A DNA stretch of 64,000 bases from contig NZ_JAGINP010000018.1 in NCBI RefSeq assembly GCF_017876155.1, positions 62,001-126,000 on the forward strand, given 5' to 3'. Origin of the DNA: Azospirillum rugosum (GTDB lineage: Bacteria; Pseudomonadota; Alphaproteobacteria; Azospirillales; Azospirillaceae). Both the position numbers and the translations under genes were made by a program. How positions within the stretch are numbered: position 1 is the first letter of the stretch; every line of letters begins with the position of its first letter. Below, piece by piece: positions 16,790-25,670 of the stretch. Below the pieces are notes generated by a model. It was not told where the DNA came from, made no database searches, and saw only the letters and a list, made by a program, of their open reading frames with translations.

Positions 16790-18301
16790 ATGCCTTACAC
16801 CTCTCTGCGCGACTTCATCGACCGGCTGGAGAAGACGGGGCGTCTGGTCGTGGTCCGGGAACCGGTCTCCACCGTGCTGGAGATGACCGAGATCCAGACC
16901 CGCCTGCTGGCCGAGGGCGGGCCGGCGGTGCTGTTCGAGAACGTGATCAAGGCCGACGGCACGCGGTCGGAGATGCCGGTGCTGGTCAACCTGTTCGGCA
17001 CGGTGGAGCGCGTCGCCTGGGGCATGGACCGCGAGCCGCACGAGCTGCGCGCGGTCGGCGAGACGCTGGCCTTCCTGAAGCAGCCGGAGCCGCCGGGCGG
17101 CTTCCGCGAGGCGCTGGAGCTGATCCCGCTGGCCAAGACCGTGCTGTCGATGAAGCCGAAGACCGTCGGCTCCGCACCCTGCCAGGAGGTGGTGCTGACC
17201 GGCGACCAGATCGACCTCGGCCGCCTGCCGGTGCAGAGCTGCTGGCCGGGCGAGCCGGCGCCGCTGATCACCTGGCCGCTGGTCGTCACCAAGGGGCCGA
17301 CCGGCAAGCGCGAGGACGACTTCAACCTCGGCATCTACCGCATGCAGGTGCTGGGGAAGAACAAGACCATCATGCGCTGGCTGAAGCACCGCGGCGGCGC
17401 GCAGCACCACCACCGCTGGCAAGCGAGCGGCAAGCGCGATCCCCTGCCCTGCGCGGTGGTGCTCGGCGCCGATCCCGGCACCATCCTGGCCGCCGTCACG
17501 CCGGTGCCCGACACGCTGTCGGAATACCAGTTCGCCGGGCTGCTGCGCGGCCGGAAGGTGGAGCTGGTGGACTGCAAGACCGTCCCGCTGAAGGTGCCGG
17601 CCCAGGCGGAGATCGTGCTGGAAGGCCATGTCAGCCTGGACGAGTACGCCGACGAGGGGCCCTATGGCGACCACACCGGCTACTACAACTCGGTCGAACC
17701 CTTCCCGGTCTTCACCGTCACGGCGATGACCATGCGGCGCAATCCGATCTACCTGTCCACCTTCACCGGCCGCCCGCCCGACGAGCCCTCCGTCCTGGGC
17801 GAGGCGCTGAACGAGGTGTTCATTCCCCTGCTGATCCAGCAATTCCCGGAAATCGTGGACTTCTGGCTGCCGCCGGAGGGCTGCTCCTACCGCATCGCGG
17901 TGGTCAGCATGAAGAAGGCTTACCCCGGCCACGCCAAGCGCGTGATGATGGGGGTCTGGTCCTTCCTGCGCCAGTTCATGTACACCAAGTGGGTGATCGT
18001 CGTGGACGACGACATCGACGCGCGGAACTGGAAGGACGTGATGTGGGCGATGAGCACCCGCATGGACCCGGCCCGCGACATCACGGTGATCGAGGGCACG
18101 CCGATCGACTACCTGGACTTCGCCAGCCCCGATTCGGGCCTCGGCGGCAAGGTCGGGCTGGACGCCACCAACAAGTGGCCGCCGGAGACCAAGCGCGAAT
18201 GGGGCCAGAAGATCCGCATGGACCAGTCGGTGGTCGACGAGGTCTCCCGCAAATGGGACAGCTACGGCCTGCCCGGCAGCGGAACGCCCATCTGGAAATA
18301 G
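16790..18301 (+). CDS. ubiD: UbiD-family prenylated-FMN-dependent decarboxylase
   Basis: Member of the UbiD (de)carboxylases, which use prenylated FMN; in ubiquinone synthesis UbiD removes the carboxylate from the prenylated hydroxybenzoate. The 503-residue product carries the conserved GIYRMQVLGKN, KHRGGAQHH and DEGPYGDHTGYY motifs, the last holding a catalytic Glu. Start ATG 16790 (MPYTSLRDFID). ubiA is about 1.8 kb upstream on the same strand, consistent with a quinone role, but other UbiD substrates cannot be excluded, and no flavin prenyltransferase (UbiX) is in the window. Confidence 0.9.
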   Translation: MPYTSLRDFIDRLEKTGRLVVVREPVSTVLEMTEIQTRLLAEGGPAVLFENVIKADGTRSEMPVLVNLFGTVERVAWGMDREPHELRAVGETLAFLKQPEPPGGFREALELIPLAKTVLSMKPKTVGSAPCQEVVLTGDQIDLGRLPVQSCWPGEPAPLITWPLVVTKGPTGKREDDFNLGIYRMQVLGKNKTIMRWLKHRGGAQHHHRWQASGKRDPLPCAVVLGADPGTILAAVTPVPDTLSEYQFAGLLRGRKVELVDCKTVPLKVPAQAEIVLEGHVSLDEYADEGPYGDHTGYYNSVEPFPVFTVTAMTMRRNPIYLSTFTGRPPDEPSVLGEALNEVFIPLLIQQFPEIVDFWLPPEGCSYRIAVVSMKKAYPGHAKRVMMGVWSFLRQFMYTKWVIVVDDDIDARNWKDVMWAMSTRMDPARDITVIEGTPIDYLDFASPDSGLGGKVGLDATNKWPPETKREWGQKIRMDQSVVDEVSRKWDSYGLPGSGTPIWK

Positions 18302-18329
18302 CCGTCCCTTCTCGCCAAGGAGGCCCGCC

Positions 18330-19439
18330 ATGCCCCGCTCCCCCGCCCATCCCATCGGCACCGTCCGCCTGGACTTCCGGCCGGGCAGCAAGACGGCGGA
18401 GGACCTGTCGGTGGTGGAGCGGGCGGGCAACGCCCTGTTCGCCGCGTCCGACGAGGGGGCGGAGTTGGTCCGGCTGGTCACCGCGGACGGGGGCGCCAGC
18501 TACCGCGAGGACGCGGCCTTCCCGCTCGCCGGCATCTTCGACCTGCCGGCCGGACCGGACGAGTCGGCGGAGGCGGACATCGAGGGCATGGCGGTCGCCG
18601 ACGGCTGGCTGTGGGCCGTCGGCTCGCACAGCCTCGCCCGCAAGAAGCCGCGGGCGAAGGACGACGACGCGGCGGCGCTGGGGCGCCTGACGGAGGTCCG
18701 GCGCGATCCCAACCGTTTCCTGCTCGGCCGCATTCCCCTGCGCATGGACGACGGACAGCCTCCGGAACCGGTCCGCAAGCACCAGGGGAACACCGCGCGC
18801 TGCCTGCCCTTCAAGCCCGGCGGCAACGCCCTGACCAAGGCGCTGGCCGACGACGCGCTCCTCGCCCCCTTCCTGGCGATCCCGGCCAAGGAGAACGGCT
18901 TCGACGTCGAGGGGCTGGCCGCCTGCGGCGACCGCCTGTTCCTGGGGCTGCGCGGCCCGGTCCTGCGCGGCTGGGCCTGCATCCTGGAACTGGCCGTGGA
19001 GGAGGACCCGGACAGCCCCGACCACCTGATGCTCCAGCGCATCGGGCCGGACGACGCAAAGGTCCGCAAGCATTTCCTGGACCTGGACGGGCTGGGCATC
19101 CGCGAACTGGCCTTCGACGGCGAGGATCTGGTGATCCTGGCCGGGCCGACCATGGACCTGGACGGTCCTGTAGCGCTGTGGCGCTGGACCGACGCGCTTG
19201 AGGCCGAGGACCAGAGCCTCGTCCGCGGTGACCGTCTGGTCCGCCTGCTCGACCTCCCCTTTGGCGAGCGGGCCGACCACGCCGAGGGCATCGCCCGCGT
19301 CCCGCGCGCCGGCGCCTCCCCCGCCCTGCTCGTCGTCTACGACAGCCCGGCCCCGGAACGGCGGCACGGCGACGGCGTGGACGCCGACCTGTTCGCCCTG
19401 CCGTCCCGCTACGACCCGGCGAATTCCTTCCTGGCGTGA
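18330..19439 (+). CDS. DUF3616 domain protein
   Basis: A 369-residue protein with no signal peptide or membrane segment. It resembles DUF3616 proteins, which look like beta-propellers: repeated short strands such as DIEGMAVADGWLWAVGSHS and DVEGLAACGDRLFLGLRGP. Biochemical function unknown. It has a strong ribosome site (AAGGAGG) and starts 28 bases after the ubiD-like stop, so it may be co-transcribed with it. It is followed by a 58-base palindrome. Confidence 0.8.
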   Translation: MPRSPAHPIGTVRLDFRPGSKTAEDLSVVERAGNALFAASDEGAELVRLVTADGGASYREDAAFPLAGIFDLPAGPDESAEADIEGMAVADGWLWAVGSHSLARKKPRAKDDDAAALGRLTEVRRDPNRFLLGRIPLRMDDGQPPEPVRKHQGNTARCLPFKPGGNALTKALADDALLAPFLAIPAKENGFDVEGLAACGDRLFLGLRGPVLRGWACILELAVEEDPDSPDHLMLQRIGPDDAKVRKHFLDLDGLGIRELAFDGEDLVILAGPTMDLDGPVALWRWTDALEAEDQSLVRGDRLVRLLDLPFGERADHAEGIARVPRAGASPALLVVYDSPAPERRHGDGVDADLFALPSRYDPANSFLA

Positions 19440-19462
19440 GCGTTCGCGTCGGTCGGTGGTTC

Positions 19463-19520
19463 ACCACAGAGACACGGAGGCACAGAGGGATGATTCTCTG
19501 TGTCTCCGTGTCTCTGTGGT
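19463..19520. repeat. Dispersed palindrome, CCACAGAGACAC family (copy 1)
   Basis: Two 25-base arms (19463-19487 and 19496-19520), matching at 24 positions, flank an eight-base loop. Relatives are at 37312-37375, 51142-51264 and 53758-53839. This copy lies between two genes on the same strand, unlike the others. Confidence 0.92.
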
Positions 19521-19682
19521 TCATCGCCTCTCGCCAAGCCTACGTTGCCAGACCAGCAACAATCAGTGCACAACTAAGCGGATTATCCCAATCCCGATCA
19601 CGGCTAGTCTTGCCCTCAGACGACACCGGCCCCGGCACCAACGCCAATGCGGGCCACCACTCAGGGACAAGGAGACCACGCC

Positions 19683-20117
19683 ATGATCGATAATCGCACC
19701 GCCCCCTACGCCGCCTTCCTGCTGCGCGTCAGCCTGGGCCTTCTCTTCATCGCCCACGGGCTGGTCCTGAAGGTCCTGACCTTCGGCATCGCCGGCACGG
19801 TCGGCTACTTCGAGAGCATCGGTTACCCCGGTGTCTTCGCCTACCTTGTCATCCTGGGCGAGATCGGCGGCGGCCTGCTGCTGGTGGCCGGCGTCTTCAC
19901 CCGCTGGATTTCGCTGGCCCTGCTGCCGATCCTGATCGGCGCCACGCTGCAGCACATCGGCAACGGCTGGGTCTTCTCGGCGACCGGCGGCGGCTGGGAG
20001 TTCCCGGTCTTCTGGACCGTGCTGCTGCCCATCCAGGCCCTGCTGGGCGACGGCGCCTTCGCCCTGAAGCTGCCGACCTCCACCCAGACCGTTTCCGTGC
20101 AGGACCGGCTCGCCTGA
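19683..20117 (+). CDS. DoxX family membrane protein
   Basis: A 144-residue protein with four predicted membrane helices (first around FLLRVSLGLLFIAHGLVLKV). DoxX-family proteins are linked to membrane redox complexes and oxidative stress, but most have no defined reaction. Start ATG 19683 follows an AAGGAG site. A hairpin terminator follows the stop. Confidence 0.85.
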   Translation: MIDNRTAPYAAFLLRVSLGLLFIAHGLVLKVLTFGIAGTVGYFESIGYPGVFAYLVILGEIGGGLLLVAGVFTRWISLALLPILIGATLQHIGNGWVFSATGGGWEFPVFWTVLLPIQALLGDGAFALKLPTSTQTVSVQDRLA

Positions 20118-20136
20118 ACTAGGTCATCGGGTAGAC

Positions 20137-20176
20137 GAGGAAGGGGCGCGCCTGAGGCGATATGCCCCTTCCTCTT
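20137..20176 (+). terminator. Terminator after doxX
   Basis: GAGGAAGGGGC (20137-20147) and GCCCCTTCCTC (20164-20174) are perfect complements, followed by TTCTGT. Confidence 0.7.
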
Positions 20177-20228
20177 CTGTGCGGCGCTCCCATTTGCTAG
20201 ACAGGCGCGAGACCTAGCGGAGACCGTG

Positions 20229-21584
20229 ATGCCCGTTTCGACCACCTCCCAGAGCGACGTTCTGAACCTGCTGGAAGACCTGATCCGCAAGGCCAAGGGC
20301 GCCGGGGCCGACGCCGCCGACGCCGTTCTGTTCGACAGCGCGTCGCTTTCGCTGAGCCAGCGCCTCGGCAAGACGGAAAAGCTGGAGCGGTCCGAATCGG
20401 GCGACCTCGGCCTGCGGGTCTTCGTCGGGAAGCGCCAGGCCATCGTCTCTTCCACCGACCGCAGCGCCAAGGCGCTGGACGAACTGGTGGAGCGGGCCGT
20501 CGCCATGGCCCGCGTGGTGCCGGAAGACCCCTTCACCGGCTTGGCCGACCCCGACCAGCTGGCGCGCGAGTTCCCCGACCTCGACGTGCTGGACCTGTCC
20601 GAGCCGACCGCCGAGATTCTGATCGAGCGCGCCCGCATCGCCGAGGAAACCGCGCTCGCCGTCGAGGGCGTCACCAACTCCGAAGGCGCCGACGCGAGCT
20701 GGAGCCGCTCCACCATCGCCATCGCCGCCTCCAACGGCTTCAAGGGCAGCTACGGCGTGTCGCGGCAGTCGCTGTCCGTGTCCGTCCTCGCCGGGACCGG
20801 CACGGGGATGGAGCGCGACTACGACTACGACAGCAAGGTCTACGGCGCCGACCTCCGCGACCCCGCCGCCATCGGCCGCGAGGCCGGGGAGCGTTCGGTG
20901 CGCCGCCTGAACCCGCGCCGGGTGAAGAGCTGCAAGGTCCCCGTAGTGTTCGACCCGCGCGCCTCGCGCGGCATCCTGGGCCACCTCACCGGCGCCATCA
21001 GCGGGCCGAGCATCGCGCGCGGCACCAGCTTCCTGAAGGACAAGATGGGCCAGCAGATCTTCGCGGCGGGCATCACCATCGTGGACGACCCGCATGTGAA
21101 GCGCGGCCTGCGTTCCCGACCCTTCGACGCGGAGGGCATCGCCACCAGCCGCCGCAACCTGATCGAGGACGGGCGTCTGACCACCTGGCTGCTCGACCTG
21201 CGCTCCTCCCGGCAGCTCGGCCTGTCCACCACCGGCCACGCGGCGCGCGGCACCTCCGGCCCGCCGGGCCCGGCGCCGGCCAACGTCTACATGGCCCCCG
21301 GCGCGAAGAGCCGCGACGACCTGCTGGCCGAAATCAAGGACGGCTTCTACGTCACGGAACTGATGGGTATGGGCGTCAACGGCGTCACCGGCGACTACAG
21401 CCGCGGTGCGGCCGGCTACTGGATCGAGAACGGACAGCTCGCCTACCCGGTGAACGAGCTGACCATCGCCGGCAACCTGAAGGACATGTTCCTGAACATG
21501 GAGCCGGCGAGCGACCTGGAACTCCGCTTCGGCATGGACGCCCCGACCGTCCGCATCGACGGCCTGACCATCGCGGGTATGTGA
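20229..21584 (+). CDS. pmbA: PmbA/TldE subunit of TldD-PmbA type metalloprotease
   Basis: Non-catalytic partner in the TldD/TldE protease, which in E. coli processes microcin B17 and degrades the CcdA antitoxin. The 451-residue product shows the family's N-terminal domain (LDLGLRVFVGKRQA-like region) and C-terminal features (PVVFDPRASRGILGH, MGMGVNGVTGDYSRGAAGYWIENG). The zinc motif HExxxH of TldD is absent, as expected for PmbA. ATG 20229 is used; GTG 20226 directly precedes it. No tldD is in this window. Confidence 0.92.
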   Translation: MPVSTTSQSDVLNLLEDLIRKAKGAGADAADAVLFDSASLSLSQRLGKTEKLERSESGDLGLRVFVGKRQAIVSSTDRSAKALDELVERAVAMARVVPEDPFTGLADPDQLAREFPDLDVLDLSEPTAEILIERARIAEETALAVEGVTNSEGADASWSRSTIAIAASNGFKGSYGVSRQSLSVSVLAGTGTGMERDYDYDSKVYGADLRDPAAIGREAGERSVRRLNPRRVKSCKVPVVFDPRASRGILGHLTGAISGPSIARGTSFLKDKMGQQIFAAGITIVDDPHVKRGLRSRPFDAEGIATSRRNLIEDGRLTTWLLDLRSSRQLGLSTTGHAARGTSGPPGPAPANVYMAPGAKSRDDLLAEIKDGFYVTELMGMGVNGVTGDYSRGAAGYWIENGQLAYPVNELTIAGNLKDMFLNMEPASDLELRFGMDAPTVRIDGLTIAGM

Positions 21585-21779
21585 CACACCCCAACGGGGC
21601 GCTCCTTCGGGGGCGCCTCGTCACCACCGCTCACGCGGCCTTTGCGCACCTGACAGGGTGCGGCAAATCATCATGCATGCGTGTGGGTGTTGCGCGCCCC
21701 TCCCGCGTCGCGCGAAATGCCGGTGCGTACGGGGTGGCGGGTGGTCCACCACTCCCGCCGCACAACGGAGGGTACGAGG
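21585..21779 (+). other. Structured leader region upstream of the 23-residue peptide gene
   Basis: No longer gene is supported. It contains a hairpin soon after the pmbA stop (about 21596-21622, GGCGCTCC pairing with GGGGGCGCC) and a second, GGCGGG...CCCGCC (21736-21759), ending eight bases before the ribosome site of the peptide gene. No convincing promoter was found. Confidence 0.4.
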
Positions 21780-21851
21780 ATGCGAGAACTCCTCACTCTC
21801 CTGATCCTGGTCCTGGACCTGATCAAGCGGCTGCTTGATCTCCTGACCTAA
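21780..21851 (+). CDS. Leucine-rich 23-residue peptide (novel small protein candidate)
   Basis: Open frame of 23 codons with a textbook ribosome site, GGAGGG at 21767-21772, seven bases before ATG. Eleven residues are Leu; charged residues sit at 2, 3, 13, 16, 17 and 20. In a helix, positions 6, 13, 16, 17 and 20 fall on one face, so the peptide should be an amphipathic membrane-seeking helix. A 12-pair hairpin follows ten bases after the stop, and a hairpin lies just before the ribosome site. The compact, structured transcript resembles type I toxin or membrane-peptide genes. No function can be assigned. It is too short for standard gene finders. Confidence 0.6.
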   Translation: MRELLTLLILVLDLIKRLLDLLT

Positions 21852-21861
21852 GATCGGGCCT

Positions 21862-21891
21862 GGAGGATGGGGGTAGCAGCCCCCGTCCTCC
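21862..21891 (+). terminator. Strong hairpin after the 23-residue peptide gene
   Basis: GGAGGATGGGGG (21862-21873) pairs with CCCCCGTCCTCC (21880-21891) over 12 positions, including one G-T pair, with a six-base loop. There is no T-run, so it may be an mRNA-stabilising end or a weak terminator. Confidence 0.6.
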
Positions 21892-21982
21892 TAGCCGAAT
21901 AGTGGGGTCGGCGCCCCCGCCTGTCAACCGGCGCCCCGCGCCCGCCCCTGCGTCCCTTCGCCCTACCGCCCCTTCCCGAGCG

Positions 21983-22495
21983 TCAGCGCACCACGTTGCG
22001 GACGATGTCCGCGATGGTGCCGTGCACGGCGTCGAGGATCAGCATGTCGGCGCCGGCCAGGATGCATTCCCAGCCGTTCATGCAGACCGGAACCCGCTGG
22101 CGCAGTTCGATGGGCGCCATCTTCTTGGCGATGCCCGGCGGCAGGGGCTTTCCGCGCGCGAGGTTCTTCGCGATGCCCGGCGGCAGAGCGGACGCCCCGA
22201 CCGGGTGATCCACGAAATAGGTGCGGATGACGTTCACGTCGGTGCGGCTCACGACAACCGTGGAGCCGCCAGGACCGCCACTCTCGCGCTTGCCTCCGCC
22301 CTGTCCCTTTCCGTGGCCGCTTCCGTGACCATTGCCTGGGCCGGTGTCATCGGCCGAGGCCGCTCCATGGCCCTTCCCATGACCGCCGCCCTGACCTCCT
22401 CCAGCCCAGTCCGGCTTGTCCGCCAACGCCGGACTCGCCACGGCGAGCGAAGCCAGCAGCGCCAGTGCGGCCCGTTCGATCCGATGCTTGCGCAT
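21983..22495 (-). CDS. CigR-like exported protein
   Basis: A 170-residue exported protein with a signal peptide (cut near SPALADKP), then a Gly/His-rich low-complexity segment (about residues 30-80). The C-terminal region holds two copies of a LPPGIAKxxARGKPLPPGIAKK-type motif and a hydrophobic end (ILAGADMLILDAVHGTIADI). This matches the CigR family, named for a Salmonella anti-virulence regulator; the role in this organism is unknown. The His-rich part might bind metal (inference). Confidence 0.7.
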   Translation of the reverse strand: MRKHRIERAALALLASLAVASPALADKPDWAGGGQGGGHGKGHGAASADDTGPGNGHGSGHGKGQGGGKRESGGPGGSTVVVSRTDVNVIRTYFVDHPVGASALPPGIAKNLARGKPLPPGIAKKMAPIELRQRVPVCMNGWECILAGADMLILDAVHGTIADIVRNVVR

Positions 22496-22644
22496 TCTGC
22501 TTTTCCCTCACCCGCAACGGCCATGAGCCGCCGATTCCGCTCACGCTAAAGGCGCCCGGCCCCGAACGCCCATACTCCAATCGATTTAGCCGAGGAGACC
22601 AGGGCGTGGCCTGTTGCAAGGAAGGGATAAGCGAAGCGAAGCAC

Positions 22645-23619
22645 TCAGACGGCCCCCACCAGCATCGGCAGCGTCCAGGGCGCCAGCGCGATCTCCACCG
22701 GCAGGCGCGCGATGACGTCGCCGTCGCCCTGCACCGCGTCGCCCTCCGGCCCCTCGATCGTCACGCGCTCGGCCGGCACGATCCGGTAGTCGGGGAATCG
22801 CGGCAGCCGCCCCGCGGTCACCCCCCAGATGTAGCGGACCGCGTTCCACCGCCCCGCCCCCGGGAACAGGCAGACGTGCAGGCGCGGGTCGGACAGCCGG
22901 GCTTCCGGCGCGCAGACGAATCGCCCGGCGTAGAAATGCCCCTTGGCGACGATCACCGACGCCGCCTCCTCCACCACGCCGTCCACCGTCACCCGGTAGC
23001 GCGTGTCCCGGTAGGCGGCGAGCTGCGCCAGCGTCTCCGTCACATAGGCGCCCTTGCCGATCAGGCGCTTCAGCCGCGGGTCCACCCGCTCCACCACCTG
23101 AGCGTCGAGCCCCGTCCCGGCCATCATCGCGAAGCAGCGCCCGTTCGCCACGCCCAGATGCACCGGCAGCGGAGCCCCCTCCGCCAGCACCGACGCCATC
23201 CCCTCCACGTCGAAGGGAAGGCCCAGTTCCTGCGCCAGCACGTTGGCGGTGCCCAGCGGCACGATCCCCAGCGGCACCGGCGGCATCCCGCCGCGCGCGC
23301 CGAGCCCGTTGACCACCTCGTTGATCGTCCCGTCGCCGCCGGCCGCCACCACCGCGTCGTAGGCGCCGGGCGCCACCGCGCGGGCCATCGCCTCGGCGTC
23401 GCCGCGCCCGCCGGTCCCCTGGACGGTCACCTCCGCCGCGAAGCGCTGGTCGAGTGCGTCCAGCACCGCGCGCAGGCGCCGCGCCCGGCACGCGCCGGCC
23501 ACCGGATTGTGGATCACCAGGAACCGCCGCCGCAGGAATGGCGCGGAGTCGGGATGGCAGGGCGCCGTGGCGGAGACGGTCAGCAACAATTCAGCCCTTT
23601 CGTTCCAAGGCGCATTCAT
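22645..23619 (-). CDS. Diacylglycerol/lipid kinase family protein (YegS-like)
   Basis: A 324-residue soluble kinase of the DAGK_cat fold, which phosphorylates diacylglycerol or related lipids. The nucleotide motif GGDGTINEVVNGL and the preceding FLVIHNPVAG strand are clear, as is the C-terminal GDGDVIARLPVEI strand pair. Divergent from the phosphoesterase-glycosyltransferase pair, a context that suggests membrane lipid metabolism. Confidence 0.87.
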   Translation of the reverse strand: MNAPWNERAELLLTVSATAPCHPDSAPFLRRRFLVIHNPVAGACRARRLRAVLDALDQRFAAEVTVQGTGGRGDAEAMARAVAPGAYDAVVAAGGDGTINEVVNGLGARGGMPPVPLGIVPLGTANVLAQELGLPFDVEGMASVLAEGAPLPVHLGVANGRCFAMMAGTGLDAQVVERVDPRLKRLIGKGAYVTETLAQLAAYRDTRYRVTVDGVVEEAASVIVAKGHFYAGRFVCAPEARLSDPRLHVCLFPGAGRWNAVRYIWGVTAGRLPRFPDYRIVPAERVTIEGPEGDAVQGDGDVIARLPVEIALAPWTLPMLVGAV

Positions 23620-23727
23620 TGTTACGCGCCAATGACAGAATTAATACGGGGTCGTTTCAGCATTACGACAACAGCAAGAAGTCTTCTTAAAATCACCGAC
23701 AGCACTTCCTGCGCCGTACGGGAGGGA

Positions 23728-23756
23728 TTGTCAATAGCGACATCTGTGGCTATACG
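23728..23756 (+). promoter_or_regulatory. Candidate sigma-70 promoter for the phosphoesterase-glycosyltransferase operon
   Basis: TTGTCA (23728-23733) and TATACG (23751-23756) with exactly 17 bases between, in an AT-richer patch; the start codon is 47 bases downstream. Confidence 0.5.
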
Positions 23757-23802
23757 GACCCCGTCTTGACTACATCTTGTCTCAACGACGAGGGAGTGGG
23801 GC

Positions 23803-24624
23803 ATGAGCGCCTCAGCCGAGGTGACGCGGTACCGCAGCGTCTGGATATCCGATGTCCACCTGGGAACCCGCGGGTGCAAGGCGGAGTTCCTGCTGGATTT
23901 CCTGAAGCACCACGAATCCGAATACCTCTACCTCGTCGGCGACATCGTCGACGGCTGGCGCCTGCGCAAGACCTGGTACTGGCCCCAGGCGCACAACGAC
24001 GTGGTCCAGAAGATATTGCGGCGCGCGCGCAAGGGCTCGCACGTCTACTACATCCCCGGCAACCACGACGAGGCGGCCCGCGACTATGTCGGGCTGCAAT
24101 TTGGCGGGGTGCATGTGGTCGACGAGCTGGTCCACGTCACCGCCGACGGCCGGCGCTTCCTGGTGACGCACGGCGACCGCTTCGACGTCGTCGTGAAATA
24201 CGCCAAATGGCTGGCCTTCGTCGGCGACAACGCCTACGTGGTCCTGCTCCAGGCGAACACGCTGTTCAACTGGGCGCGGCGCAAGCTGGGCTTCGACTAC
24301 TGGTCGCTGTCCGCCTTCCTGAAGCACAAGGCCAAGAGCGCGGTCGAGTTCATCGGCCAGTACGAGGACGCGCTGGGCGACGAGGCCCGGCGGCGCAAGG
24401 TGGACGGCGTCATCTGCGGGCACATCCACACCGCGGAAATGCGCGACATGGAAGGGATCCTCTATTGCAACGACGGCGACTGGGTCGAATCCTGCACCGC
24501 GTTGGTCGAACACCCCTGCGGCCGGCTGGAAATCATCGATTGGGCGGCGGAAATCCGCCGGCGGTCGTCGGTGAAGGCCCTGCCCAAGCCCGAGACGAAG
24601 CCGGCGGCGAAGGCGGCGGCGTGA
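23803..24624 (+). CDS. Metallophosphoesterase of the UDP-2,3-diacylglucosamine diphosphatase (LpxH-like) family
   Basis: Calcineurin-like phosphoesterase, 273 residues. The metal-binding motifs appear in order: SDVHLG, GDIVDGW, GNHDE, THGDRFD and GHIHTAE. The family is annotated as LpxH-like, but many alphaproteobacteria use LpxI for that lipid A step and keep this relative beside a glycosyltransferase, so its substrate may be another lipid or sugar-nucleotide. The stop overlaps the next gene's start in GTGA, indicating translational coupling. The last 20 residues are Lys/Ala/Pro-rich. Confidence 0.85.
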   Translation: MSASAEVTRYRSVWISDVHLGTRGCKAEFLLDFLKHHESEYLYLVGDIVDGWRLRKTWYWPQAHNDVVQKILRRARKGSHVYYIPGNHDEAARDYVGLQFGGVHVVDELVHVTADGRRFLVTHGDRFDVVVKYAKWLAFVGDNAYVVLLQANTLFNWARRKLGFDYWSLSAFLKHKAKSAVEFIGQYEDALGDEARRRKVDGVICGHIHTAEMRDMEGILYCNDGDWVESCTALVEHPCGRLEIIDWAAEIRRRSSVKALPKPETKPAAKAAA

Positions 24625-25619
24625 ACATCCTGATCGTCTCCGACGCCTGGTTGCCGCAGGTCAACGGCGTGGTGCGCACCATCAGCACGGTGCGCGCCGA
24701 GTTGGAGGCGATGGGCCACCGGGTGGAGGTCATCGGCCCCGACCGCTTCCGCACCGTGCCCATGCCCACATACCCGGAAATCCGGCTGGCGCTCGGCGCC
24801 GGGCGCCGGCTCTGGTCGATGATCGACGCGCTGCGGCCCGACTGCATCCACATCGCGACGGAAGGGCCGCTGGGCTTCGCCGCGCGGCGCTATTGCCTGA
24901 AGCGGGGCAAACCCTTCACCACCGCCTACCACACCCGCTTCCCGGAATATGTGCGCGACCGCGCGCCGGTGCCGCTGGCGCTCAGCTACGCGGTGGTGCG
25001 CCGCTTCCACAAGCCGTCCTCGGCGGTGATGGTCGCCACCCCGTCGATCGAGAACGATCTGGCGGCGCGCGGCTTCAGCAACATCCGGCGCTGGACCCGC
25101 GGCGTGGACACGGAGCTGTTCCGCCCCCGCGCGAAGGGCTTCCTCAACGTCCCCCGCCCGATCTCCCTGTATGTCGGCCGCGTGGCGGTGGAGAAGAACC
25201 TGGAGGATTTCCTTCGGCTCGACCTGCCCGGCACCAAGATGGTGGTCGGCGACGGCCCCGCCCGCGCGGAGCTTCAGCAGAAATACCCCCACGTCGTCTG
25301 GGCCGGCGCCAAGCATGGGGAGGAGCTGGCCCGCCATTACGCGGAGGCCGACGTCTTCGTCTTCCCCTCGCGCACCGACACCTTCGGACTCGTGCTGCTG
25401 GAGGCGCTGGCCTCGGGCGTGCCGGTCGCCGCCTACCCGGTGCCCGGCCCGCTGGACGTGGTCGACGGCTCCGGCGCCGGCTGCCTGGACGAGGACCTGA
25501 AGCGCGCCATTGAGACCGCCCTGACCATCCCCGCCCAGCGCTGCCGCGATTACGCCCTCAGCTACTCCTGGCGCCGCTCGGCGGAGCAGTTCCTGTCGAA
25601 CCTGAAGCCGTTCGGCTGA
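24621..25619 (+). CDS. Glycosyltransferase family 4 (GT-B fold)
   Basis: A 332-residue retaining glycosyltransferase, probably adding a sugar to a membrane lipid such as diacylglycerol. The N-terminal domain starts NILIVSDAWLPQVNGVVRT, and the nucleotide-sugar site has the E-x7-E pattern in FPSRTDTFGLVLLEALASG. The GTG start at 24621 overlaps the upstream stop by four bases. Related plant and bacterial enzymes make sulfo- or glucuronosyl-lipids; the exact product is not shown here. Confidence 0.87.
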   Translation: MNILIVSDAWLPQVNGVVRTISTVRAELEAMGHRVEVIGPDRFRTVPMPTYPEIRLALGAGRRLWSMIDALRPDCIHIATEGPLGFAARRYCLKRGKPFTTAYHTRFPEYVRDRAPVPLALSYAVVRRFHKPSSAVMVATPSIENDLAARGFSNIRRWTRGVDTELFRPRAKGFLNVPRPISLYVGRVAVEKNLEDFLRLDLPGTKMVVGDGPARAELQQKYPHVVWAGAKHGEELARHYAEADVFVFPSRTDTFGLVLLEALASGVPVAAYPVPGPLDVVDGSGAGCLDEDLKRAIETALTIPAQRCRDYALSYSWRRSAEQFLSNLKPFG

Positions 25620-25627
25620 GCTGCATC

Positions 25628-25664
25628 CTTGCCCCTCTCCCTGCCCCGCAGGGAGAGGGGCAAG
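25628..25664. repeat. Palindrome between convergent genes, CCCTCTCCC type
   Basis: Perfect 16-base arms CTTGCCCCTCTCCCTG (25628-25643) and CAGGGAGAGGGGCAAG (25649-25664) with a five-base loop, between the glycosyltransferase and chemoreceptor stops. Probable bidirectional terminator, though without T-runs. Confidence 0.85.
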
Positions 25665-25670
25665 AAAACC

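Noticed and set aside
21780..21891. Leucine attenuator reading of the leucine-rich peptide
   Set aside because: No amino acid biosynthesis gene follows on the same strand; the next plus-strand gene is 2 kb away, and the hairpin lacks alternative pairing and a T-run.
23803..24624. Firm assignment as lpxH
   Set aside because: Motifs fit the family, but alphaproteobacteria often use LpxI and the neighbour is a glycosyltransferase, so the lipid A role is not secure.
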